DNA of 64,000 nt from Helicobacter pametensis ATCC 51478 (GTDB lineage: Bacteria; Campylobacterota; Campylobacteria; Campylobacterales; Helicobacteraceae): contig NZ_JADE01000008.1 in NCBI RefSeq assembly GCF_000518225.1, forward strand, positions 62,001-126,000, read 5' to 3'. Made by a program: the position numbers and the translations under genes. Below, piece after piece: positions 8,454 through 15,685 of this stretch (position 1 is the first letter of the stretch; every line of letters begins with the position of its first letter). The notes under the pieces were generated by a model. That model had not been told where the DNA came from, did not search any database, and saw only the letters and a list, made by a program, of their open reading frames with translations.

Positions 8454-11204
8454 ATGGATTACAAAGACACAATGAAGCTCCCTCAAACGGATTTCCCAAT
8501 GCGTGGAAATCTCCCAAACAATGAGCCAACAATCTATCAAGAGTGGAAAACATCTGCTTTTAGGGCAATGCAGGAAAAAAGGGCTGGGGCGAGAGAAAAG
8601 GGTGAGAGTTTCACTCTCCATGATGGTCCCCCTTATGCCAATGGACATATCCATATCGGCCATGCAGTCAATAAAATCCTCAAAGACATCATCACAAAAT
8701 TTGCTTATTTTCAAGGAAAATATCCCCATTATACGCCTGGATGGGATTGCCATGGATTGCCTATTGAGCAACAAGTAGAAAAAAAGATCGGAAAAGACAA
8801 GAAAGACACTCTTCCTAAGGCAAAGATCCGAGAGTTTTGTCGTGATTGGGCGAAGGATTTCATCAAGATTCAGTCTGATGAGTTTCAATCCCTTGGGGTT
8901 TTGGGGGATTTTGAGAATCCTTATAAGACGCTAGATTTTGCCTTTGAGGCAGAGATTTATGGAGCTTTGTGTGAGATTGCCAAAAATGGACTTTTGGCAC
9001 AGCGCTATAAGCCAATTTATTGGAGTTGGGCGGCTGAGAGTGCGTTGGCAGAGGCTGAAGTAGAGTATGAGGAAAAAGAGAGTGATTCTGTCTTTGTAGC
9101 CTTTGCCTTGAGTGAAGAAAGTCTAGAGAAGCTTGGAATCTCAAATGGAGCTTTTGTGATTTGGACGACGACTCCTTGGACGCTCCCTGCCAATGTGGCA
9201 ATCGCCCTCAAGCCTGATGAAGTCTATGTCCTCACTCAAAATGGCTATATCGTTGCCAAAGAGCTTTTGGAATCTTTGAAGCAAAAGGGAGTGATCGCTC
9301 AAGAAGATCAAATCATCAAAGAGTGGAATTCTAGAGAGCTTGAGAGACTTAAAGCACTCAATCCTTTGAATCAGAGAGAGAGTTTGATTATTTTGGGAGA
9401 GCATGTCAGCACGACTGATGGGACGGGGTGTGTGCATACAGCCACTGGGCATGGAGAAGATGACTATCGCGTGGGGTTGAAGTATGGCTTGCCTACCCTT
9501 GTGCCTGTGGATGAGAAGGGACGATACAATGATCTGATCCTCTCACTCAATCTCTTGCCTAGTGAATTTTTGGGACAAAACATCTTCAAAGCTCAGCCCA
9601 AAGTGATGGAACTTTTGGGAGATTCTTTGCTTAAGCATATCAAGATCAGACACTCTTATCCGCATTGCTGGAGGACACATGAGCCTGTGATTTTTAGAGC
9701 TACGACTCAGTGGTTTATCTTGATGGATAAGCCTTTTAAAGAGGGCAAGACTTTGCGTGAAGTGGCACTAAGTGAGATTGAATATGTGAAGTTTTACCCC
9801 GAAAGTGGGGCAAATCGCTTAAGAGTAATGATAGAAAATCGTCCTGATTGGTGTATCTCAAGACAGAGGGATTGGGGAGTGCCAATTGCATTTTTTATCG
9901 ATAAGAAAACTCAAGAAGTGATTTTGGATGATGAGGTGCTAGAGCATCTTCAGAGAATCTTTGAGCGTGAGGGATGTGATGCTTGGTGGAGCAAAGAAAA
10001 TGTAGATCTCCTGCCTCAATCTTGGAGGGATCGAGCGAGTGAACTAGAAAAAAATCAAGATATTTTAGATGTGTGGTTTGATAGTGGAAGCACTTGGAAA
10101 GCTGTGCTTGAAAGTAAGCAATACAATGCTGGATCTTATCCTGCCAATTTGTATCTTGAGGGGAGCGATCAGCATCGTGGATGGTTTCAAAGCTCGCTTT
10201 TGATCTCTTGTGCGATCAATGCTAAGGCTCCATTTCAAAAGGTGCTCACTCATGGATTTTGTGTCGATGAGAAGGGTGAGAAGATGAGCAAAAGCAAGGG
10301 TAATGTGATCGCTCCTGAGCAGGTGCTTAAAGATATGGGTGGGGAGATTTTGAGGCTTTGGGTGGCAAGCAGTGATTATCAAAATGATCTCAAAATCTCA
10401 AAAGATATTCTCAAACAGGTGGGAGAGACTTATCGCAAGATTCGCAATACGCTTAGATTCCTTTTGGCCAATACAAATGAATGTCAGAGCTTGAGCGATC
10501 CTAAAGAGTGGGGTGAGATTGATTTGTGGATCTATCATCTTGGGATGCAAGTTTTTGATGAGGTGAGTGCAAATTTTGAAGAATTTGAGTTTGTCAAGGG
10601 TCTAAGTCTTTTGCAAAATTTTATCGCCAATGAACTGAGTGGAATCTATCTTGAGCTATGCAAGGATGTTTTGTATTGTGAGAAAGAGGAGAGCAAGAAG
10701 CGTCAGGCGAGTGTGAGTGTGATGGCGATTTTGGCAAGAGAGATGCTTTTTGCCATCGCTCCTATCTTGACCTATACAGCAGATGAGGCACTCAACTATG
10801 CAAGTGGGGCGATCACAGATGGAGGCAAGATTGAGAGTGTGTTTGACTTGGCGCGCAGTGAGGTGAGGGTGGAGCAAAAGCCAAGAGCTAATTTTGATGA
10901 ACTTTTGGAGATCAAAAATGAGTTTGAAATCGTGCTTGATTCGCTCAAAAAAGAAGGAAAGATCAAAAGCTCTCTTGAAGTAGAGATTGCGAGTGATTAT
11001 GGGTTTGGTGAGCTAAGTGAGTGGCTGATCATTTCCAAAGTGAGTACTCATTGTGAAGGAGAGAGATTGGGAGGATTTGAGGTGGGAGGCAGAAAATTTG
11101 ACATCCATCGATCAAGCCAATATAAATGCCCAAGGTGCTGGAGATATACAGCAGAGAGTGAAGAGGCATTGTGTCAAAGATGCTCTGAGGTATTAGAAAA
11201 CTAA
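8454..11204 (+). CDS. ileS: Isoleucyl-tRNA synthetase
   Basis: Class I aminoacyl-tRNA synthetase charging tRNA-Ile. It shows PPYANGHIHIGHA (HIGH motif, about residues 58-70), the editing domain with TTPWTLPANVAIA and the TGCVHTATGHG(E)DD block, KMSKSKGN, and a C-terminal zinc site CPRCW...LCQRC. The 916 residues are full length for the bacterial type. AAAGGAAATAAGCC precedes ATG 8454. The stop codon lies inside the hairpin of an unusual terminator with a C10 tract. Confidence 0.98.
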   Translation: MDYKDTMKLPQTDFPMRGNLPNNEPTIYQEWKTSAFRAMQEKRAGAREKGESFTLHDGPPYANGHIHIGHAVNKILKDIITKFAYFQGKYPHYTPGWDCHGLPIEQQVEKKIGKDKKDTLPKAKIREFCRDWAKDFIKIQSDEFQSLGVLGDFENPYKTLDFAFEAEIYGALCEIAKNGLLAQRYKPIYWSWAAESALAEAEVEYEEKESDSVFVAFALSEESLEKLGISNGAFVIWTTTPWTLPANVAIALKPDEVYVLTQNGYIVAKELLESLKQKGVIAQEDQIIKEWNSRELERLKALNPLNQRESLIILGEHVSTTDGTGCVHTATGHGEDDYRVGLKYGLPTLVPVDEKGRYNDLILSLNLLPSEFLGQNIFKAQPKVMELLGDSLLKHIKIRHSYPHCWRTHEPVIFRATTQWFILMDKPFKEGKTLREVALSEIEYVKFYPESGANRLRVMIENRPDWCISRQRDWGVPIAFFIDKKTQEVILDDEVLEHLQRIFEREGCDAWWSKENVDLLPQSWRDRASELEKNQDILDVWFDSGSTWKAVLESKQYNAGSYPANLYLEGSDQHRGWFQSSLLISCAINAKAPFQKVLTHGFCVDEKGEKMSKSKGNVIAPEQVLKDMGGEILRLWVASSDYQNDLKISKDILKQVGETYRKIRNTLRFLLANTNECQSLSDPKEWGEIDLWIYHLGMQVFDEVSANFEEFEFVKGLSLLQNFIANELSGIYLELCKDVLYCEKEESKKRQASVSVMAILAREMLFAIAPILTYTADEALNYASGAITDGGKIESVFDLARSEVRVEQKPRANFDELLEIKNEFEIVLDSLKKEGKIKSSLEVEIASDYGFGELSEWLIISKVSTHCEGERLGGFEVGGRKFDIHRSSQYKCPRCWRYTAESEEALCQRCSEVLEN

Positions 11205-11229
11205 TCCTCACCCCCCCCCCTTTTTTTTT
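11186..11229 (+). terminator. ileS terminator with C10 tract between hairpin and T tract
   Basis: A 10-bp stem (TGAGG-T-ATTAG at 11186-11196, loop AAAA, CTAATCCTCA at 11201-11210, with one bulged T) contains the ileS stop codon. Normally the T run follows the stem directly. Here exactly ten C (11211-11220) are inserted before nine T (11221-11229). The tract is long enough to slip in replication, so terminator strength may vary between cells. The hairpin is seen directly; the variability is inferred. Confidence 0.7.
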
Positions 11230-11347
11230 GCTTTTTGTTTTTTTAATATGTAATGAGAAATAAATATTTTTTATAAAAACACATTTAATATTTTATATTT
11301 ACATTTTGTATGTATGATTTTGCTCATAAATTTTTGAGGAGTGAAAT

Positions 11348-12196
11348 ATGCGAGAAGTAGAAGCATGGTGCTACATTGATGCTGTTGAGGAGATAAAAAG
11401 GCTTGAAAAAGAAAGTTTGGAAGTAAGGGAATATTTGAGAAATTTAAGATTATTAAAGACTATAGATTCTCAATCTCTTAAAACTCTTGAAGAAGTGGCG
11501 AGTGAAGAGAATTTTCAAGAAATTTTGAAAATTGCTGGAAAAACAATGAAAGAAGAGAGACAAATCTCATTTTATCCTTCGGCAACAAAGAAAAATTTTA
11601 AAGAAAGGCGAGAGATCATTGTTTTAACATCACCTATTATTGAAGAGTTTGATCGTGTGGCGAGCAATGGAACTTCTTCAATGGAAAAGGGAGCAAATCT
11701 ATGGGACTATCGAGGAGAAGAAGTCATGATAGAGCTTAAGTATTCTGTAGTGAGATTGATCTCGCTAGAGGGAAGAATGCTTTTTACAGTCAGTGGTCGT
11801 CCAAATTTTGTAGAGAAAATAGGGCAACTTACCAGTATTGATGAAGGAGATTGTGCATTGTTAAAGAGTGTTAATAATTTGGAAGATGATGATATTGAGA
11901 TTCAAAAAGTAATGAGAAGAATCTCAAAATGGTTTGTAAAAATACATCAAAAAAATTCAAAAATACTTCTTGCCTATCTTGAAGTATCAAAACTTAATTC
12001 ACTTCCTATTCAACCAAGCAGTCTTGAAAGAGCATGTGGTTTAGATAGATCTGCGTTCTATAGTTGTTTTTCTAACATGAAATCTGCACACTCTACTATT
12101 GGTAAAATTTTTCAAACCAATCCCGATGGTACGATCGAGCTTTGGCAACCTGTCGCAGACTTTATCATCCAAGAATACAAAAAAGTCTTTGGATAA
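11348..12196 (+). CDS. Unrecognised AT-rich orphan protein, possibly with C-terminal winged helix
   Basis: I do not recognise this 282-residue soluble protein. The first 70 residues are charged and helical, possibly coiled coil (EEIKRLEKESLEVREYLRNL). The middle has a beta-rich stretch (EVMIELKYSVVRLISLEGRMLFTVSGRP). The end (about residues 215-275, LERACGLDRSAFYSCFSNMK then DGTIELWQPV) could be a winged helix with a beta wing. No signal peptide or membrane segment. GAGGAGTG precedes the ATG, and a TATGAT box lies at 11313-11318 in a very AT-rich 118-bp upstream region. Lysine- and AAA-rich codon use differs from ileS and ybeY. It may be an acquired gene between ileS and ybeY. Confidence 0.6.
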   Translation: MREVEAWCYIDAVEEIKRLEKESLEVREYLRNLRLLKTIDSQSLKTLEEVASEENFQEILKIAGKTMKEERQISFYPSATKKNFKERREIIVLTSPIIEEFDRVASNGTSSMEKGANLWDYRGEEVMIELKYSVVRLISLEGRMLFTVSGRPNFVEKIGQLTSIDEGDCALLKSVNNLEDDDIEIQKVMRRISKWFVKIHQKNSKILLAYLEVSKLNSLPIQPSSLERACGLDRSAFYSCFSNMKSAHSTIGKIFQTNPDGTIELWQPVADFIIQEYKKVFG

Positions 12197-12215
12197 GTGA
12201 GATTTGAGAGTGGCA

Positions 12216-12635
12216 ATGATTTATTTTGAGAATCAAAGTGATTTATCTGTGGGGGGGTTGCAAATTGAGGAGATTCTGCAGAGTTTGAGTGATAGGGAGG
12301 TGGAGGTGTATATCGTAGATGATGAGGTGATGGCTGGGCTTAATTTGGAGCATCGAGGCAAAGAGGGGATCACAGATGTGCTCTCTTTTCCGTGTGAGGC
12401 TGTCGTACCCAATCTCCCTCTAGGAAGTATTGTGATGAGTGCGAGTTTGATCGCAGAGAAGGCAAGGGAATATAAGCATAGTATCGAGGATGAGATCGCG
12501 CTTCTTTTTATTCATGGGGTGTTGCATCTACTTGGATTTGATCATGAGAGAGATTGTGGAGAGCATCGAGAGAGGGAAGAAGAGCTGATTAGAGAGTTTG
12601 ATCTACCTTTGAGTCTCATTGTGCGAAATGCTTGA
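12216..12635 (+). CDS. ybeY: rRNA maturation endoribonuclease YbeY
   Basis: Metal-dependent RNase for 16S rRNA 3' processing and ribosome quality control. The zinc motif HGVLHLLGFDHERD is intact, as is TDVLSFP upstream of it. I prefer ATG 12216 with GAGAG before it; an in-frame TTG at 12204 is the alternative. It begins 19 bp after the orphan gene and overlaps nothing. A G7 run (12251-12257) lies within the coding frame, too short to call a phase switch. Confidence 0.93.
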   Translation: MIYFENQSDLSVGGLQIEEILQSLSDREVEVYIVDDEVMAGLNLEHRGKEGITDVLSFPCEAVVPNLPLGSIVMSASLIAEKAREYKHSIEDEIALLFIHGVLHLLGFDHERDCGEHREREEELIREFDLPLSLIVRNA

Positions 12636-12643
12636 GAGGGCAC

Positions 12644-13261
12644 ATGGATAAGATTAAATATCAAGAGACAAAAGAAGAGATTCTCAAGCAGTGGATAGAT
12701 GAGTTTGGCTTGCATTCTTATCAGTATGCAATCAAGATTCAAAAGTTTCCCAAAGGCAAGAGATTGTTTTCTAGCTTGTGTGAGGGGGTGATCTGTGTGC
12801 TTGAAGGAAGTTTGCGAGCTTTGAGTGTGGCAGAATCAGGCAAGGAGCTCACTTTGTTTGCACTTGGAGTTGGAGAGGTTTGCGTCCTATCTTCAGCTTG
12901 TATGATCAAAGGAATGGATTTGGATGTGAGCTTGGAGGCAGTTCAGACAAGTGATGTTGCGATTTTGCCAAGCAAGATCGCAGCCCAAATCACAGACAAT
13001 ACTTTTCACAATCAAATTTCGCTCATCATCAATCAAAGACTGATGCAAGTCTTAAAAACCCTCAATCAAACAGCATTTGTGCCATTATCTGAGCGAGTGA
13101 GAGAGTTTCTTAATCTACCTCAACAAGAGATTAGGATTACTCATGAGGAGATTGCCAATCACTTTGGGAGTACAAGAGAAGCCATCAGTAGAATCTTAAA
13201 AGAGATGGAGAAAAATGGAGAGATTTCCCTCCATCGAGGGAAGATCATCAGACATATTTGA
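12644..13261 (+). CDS. Crp/Fnr-family transcription regulator
   Basis: About 205 residues: an N-terminal cyclic-nucleotide-binding-like beta barrel (VICVLEGSLRALSVAESGKELTLFALGVGEVCVL) and a C-terminal helix-turn-helix (ITHEEIANHFGSTREAISRILKEME). A pair of cysteines in GEVCVLSSACMI lies where some non-Fnr members of the family carry conserved cysteines; no N-terminal Fnr iron-sulfur cluster motif is present. I use ATG 12644 with AGAGGG upstream rather than TTG 12632, which lies inside ybeY. Its 3' end overlaps the 3' end of the sulfur transporter gene on the other strand by 14 bp. A role in regulating those neighbours is inference only. Confidence 0.88.
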   Translation: MDKIKYQETKEEILKQWIDEFGLHSYQYAIKIQKFPKGKRLFSSLCEGVICVLEGSLRALSVAESGKELTLFALGVGEVCVLSSACMIKGMDLDVSLEAVQTSDVAILPSKIAAQITDNTFHNQISLIINQRLMQVLKTLNQTAFVPLSERVREFLNLPQQEIRITHEEIANHFGSTREAISRILKEMEKNGEISLHRGKIIRHI

Positions 13262-13799
13262 GATGTTTGGGCAAGATTGAGGCAAGGATCATAAGAGAGA
13301 TTCCAAAAACTCCAAGTCCCTCAAACCCAAGATCAAACACAGAAGGATAAGAAGGAGAGAGGGAAAATAGCATTATCTTTCCGAAATTGAGTTGTGCAAA
13401 CAAGCCAAGATTTTCCCAAAATCCATAGCTTAGAGTGAAAAACAAAGCTCCCACCAATCCTCCAAGGATCACAAAAAAAGCTTTGGAAAAATTACCAGTC
13501 CCACTAGAGGCGATGCATGTCCCAGGGCATAATCCTGCGATACCAAACCCAATTCCAAAGATCAATCCCCCAAGCACAACACCAAGATTTAAAGATTTGA
13601 TGCCAAGGTGCGAGGAGTCAAAAAAGCCCAAAAGATGTGTGATGCTTATGAGCAAACTTCCAAACCCAATCCCAAATAAAATAATTTTTGCCAATGTCAA
13701 ATCTTTGAGATTGAGCATATTTGTGATGTTTTTGCTTTGAGTTGCTCCGATGAGATAGAGCACAAAGCCAAATAATCCACCCAAGATGACTGCGATCAT
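13248..13799 (-). CDS. YeeE/YedE-type sulfur transport protein, second half
   Basis: A 183-residue polytopic membrane protein with glycine-rich helices and the conserved GLCPGTCIASSGTGN motif, which in the YeeE/YedE (TsuA-like) family holds the cysteine for thiosulfate or related sulfur uptake. ATG 13799 overlaps the stop of the preceding partner gene by 4 bp (ATGA) and has AGGAGA upstream; longer in-frame extension into that gene is not used. The two genes together correspond to one full-length transporter of other bacteria. Confidence 0.85.
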   Translation of the reverse strand: MIAVILGGLFGFVLYLIGATQSKNITNMLNLKDLTLAKIILFGIGFGSLLISITHLLGFFDSSHLGIKSLNLGVVLGGLIFGIGFGIAGLCPGTCIASSGTGNFSKAFFVILGGLVGALFFTLSYGFWENLGLFAQLNFGKIMLFSLSPSYPSVFDLGFEGLGVFGISLMILASILPKHLKYV

Positions 13800-14311
13800 G
13801 ATTGTCTCCTTAGTTTTGTATAGGCAATCCCTGAGGCAAAGACGCACAGGGCAAAGACAAATCCACTCATACTGCTTTGCATGATTCCACTCATCATATG
13901 CCCACTTGTGCAACCCCCAGCCATTCTGGCTCCATACAAAAGGAGGAAGCCTCCTAGGAATCCGATGATGATTTCTTTGGTGCTGATGCTCCATTGGATT
14001 TGTTTATTTTTTGAAAAAAGCAAAAATCCAATCAATGCCCCTAGTGGAACACTTAGGAAAAAGATCAGATCATACCCCCATGGTTCTTTGACTTTTTTGG
14101 CAAGTTTTGCTTTGTCTTTGTTGAGATAGGGGTTGGAGCTAGAGTAGTTCCCATCTATGTCTTTTGTGATTAGATCGCTATTGATGGCTCCATAAGCCAT
14201 CGCACTGATTGTACTAAATTGCGTTGAGATTCCAATGGGTTTGACAATCCATATCGCAAGAAAAAACACGCCTCCTAGAAAAAATCCCAAAATCGACCAG
14301 TGAATGTTCAT
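13796..14311 (-). CDS. YeeE/YedE-type sulfur transport protein, first half
   Basis: A 171-residue membrane protein with four or so helices and the motif RMAGGCTSGHMMSG, the cysteine signature of the other half of YeeE/YedE transporters. A hydrophilic loop (about residues 45-75) lies between the first helices. ATG 14311 has AAAGGA upstream. It is translationally coupled to the second half by a 4-bp overlap, so both halves should be made in equal amounts. Thiosulfate or a related sulfur compound is the expected substrate from the family. Confidence 0.85.
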   Translation of the reverse strand: MNIHWSILGFFLGGVFFLAIWIVKPIGISTQFSTISAMAYGAINSDLITKDIDGNYSSSNPYLNKDKAKLAKKVKEPWGYDLIFFLSVPLGALIGFLLFSKNKQIQWSISTKEIIIGFLGGFLLLYGARMAGGCTSGHMMSGIMQSSMSGFVFALCVFASGIAYTKLRRQS

Positions 14312-14395
14312 TTTTTTCCTTTATTTCTTAGATAAGTGTGAGATTTTAGAGATTTGGATGATCTGTGTCTGTGATGTTGTTACATTTGAGGGAAT

Positions 14396-14418
14396 CAATC
14401 CTTGGATGCCCAAGATTG
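14396..14418. other. Stem-loop between ruvX and the YeeE pair
   Basis: CAATC-C-TTGG and CCAAGATTG form a 9-bp stem with one bulged C around a 4-base loop, in the 145-bp gap between the ruvX stop and the first YeeE start, both on the minus strand. No strong T run follows on either strand, so it may be a weak ruvX terminator or a leader structure. The rest of the gap shows nothing I can name. Confidence 0.35.
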
Positions 14419-14456
14419 GCCAACACAGATAACACAAGGGAAAGAGGGAGGTAAAG

Positions 14457-14873
14457 TCAAAAGATTTGAGAAAGATATCGTTTGAGAATCTCCATAGCTG
14501 AGAGACTATCTAGCTCGCCATTTTTGATTTTCTCTTTTCTCTCTTTTTTGCCAAGCTCAAGAAGAGATTCTTGGGCGATTTTTGAGCTTAGGGCCTCATT
14601 GATGTAGAGAATCTCTCCCTTGAAATTGACCAAAGAGATGAAATGCTTGATGCGTCTCTCCATCTCATGTGTTTTGCCATCCTCATAATCTGGGATCCCC
14701 ACAATGAGTGTGTGGATCTCTCGCTCAAGAAGGATTTGAGAGAGTGCGCTAGAGGCTTGGTTACGATTTTTGCGAATGATGGGGGGAAGTGGGAGGATGA
14801 GACCTTGTATATAGCAAGCAATGCCGATGCGTTTGAGTCCAATATCACAAGATAAAATATTGTTATAAGACAT
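14457..14873 (-). CDS. ruvX: Putative pre-16S rRNA nuclease / Holliday junction resolvase-like RuvX (YqgF)
   Basis: Small RNase H-fold protein. The N-terminal SCDIGLKRIGIA with its catalytic aspartate, the middle LIVGIPDYEDGKTHE (equivalent of VGLP-x-x-x-G) and the terminal LDSLSAMEIL acidic segment match YqgF. I use ATG 14873, giving 138 residues, because the frame upstream of it lies within dprA; the two genes overlap by 11 bp. dprA-ruvX order is the same as in H. pylori. Confidence 0.85.
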   Translation of the reverse strand: MSYNNILSCDIGLKRIGIACYIQGLILPLPPIIRKNRNQASSALSQILLEREIHTLIVGIPDYEDGKTHEMERRIKHFISLVNFKGEILYINEALSSKIAQESLLELGKKERKEKIKNGELDSLSAMEILKRYLSQIF

Positions 14874-15633
14874 AGATTCGTCCATTTTTGCGCTCAATTT
14901 TCCCCTCCAATTCATACTCAAGTAAGCGATCCCCAAAGCGTTGATATGCTTCCTCAAAGCTTGGAATCAAAGCACAAAAATCAAGAATCTCATCTTGTAA
15001 TGGAGAAAAAAGTGAGCCAAACCATTCTTCAATCCATCGTTGGATGTCATAGATTGCATATGCTTGAGCTTTGGCAAGGAGGGCATTTGTCCCCTCGCTT
15101 TCACCGATTCTGTGAGGGATGACATAAAGAGGTTTGTTAAGTTCAAGAGCGATTCTTGCACTCTCCATCGATCCGCTTGCAAGATCTGCTTGGGGGATGA
15201 TCACAGCATCACTGAGGGCGATCACGATCCGATTTCTCTCTAAGAAATGATAGGGCTTGGGATTAGGAATCTTGGCATATTCACTGAGTGCAAGGGCTTG
15301 GGTGTAGATTTTTTCAATCATAGCTTTATTGGTCTGAGGATAGAAATGTTCCAAATCTGTGGGGGCAACCATAATTGTGCGTGGGAAGGCTGCTGAGTGA
15401 GCGATGATATCAATTCCAAGAGCCCCACCACTGATCACAACTCCTCCACTTTTGGAGATTTGTGAGGAGAGGGATTGGGTGAAGAGTTTGCTATAGGGAT
15501 TGGGCTTGCGTGTGCCAACAATGGCAATCTTTTTGGAATCCAAAAGCTCAAGATTTCCCCTGTAAAAAAGTGCTTTTGGAGGTTTTTTGAGCTGCTGAAG
15601 GCTGGGTGGAAGAGAATCTAGAGAATAGATCAA
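14863..15633 (-). CDS. dprA: DNA processing protein DprA
   Basis: Loads RecA onto incoming single-stranded DNA during natural transformation. The Rossmann-like core is visible: IAIVGTRKPNPYS, VVISGGALGIDIIAHSAAF, FLERNRIVIALSDAVIIPQA and GSMESARIALELNKPLYVIPH. The start is TTG at 15633, supported by a strong GGAGGAG located 5 bases upstream; no ATG lies nearby. A C-terminal extension of about 50 residues resembles the small winged helix of Helicobacter DprA. Suggests the strain may be naturally competent. Confidence 0.92.
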   Translation of the reverse strand: MIYSLDSLPPSLQQLKKPPKALFYRGNLELLDSKKIAIVGTRKPNPYSKLFTQSLSSQISKSGGVVISGGALGIDIIAHSAAFPRTIMVAPTDLEHFYPQTNKAMIEKIYTQALALSEYAKIPNPKPYHFLERNRIVIALSDAVIIPQADLASGSMESARIALELNKPLYVIPHRIGESEGTNALLAKAQAYAIYDIQRWIEEWFGSLFSPLQDEILDFCALIPSFEEAYQRFGDRLLEYELEGKIERKNGRIYVL

Positions 15634-15685
15634 GATTTCTCCTCCAAAAAAGTGTAGGGTGTGTTGTATCGGCTCTTTTTCTCCA

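Noticed and set aside
12251..12257. G7 run in ybeY as a phase-variation tract
   Set aside because: Only seven bases, within a conserved essential gene and in frame.
14588..14848. Open frame on the minus strand in another frame of ruvX
   Set aside because: Serine-rich shadow with no family features; ruvX motifs are in the accepted frame.
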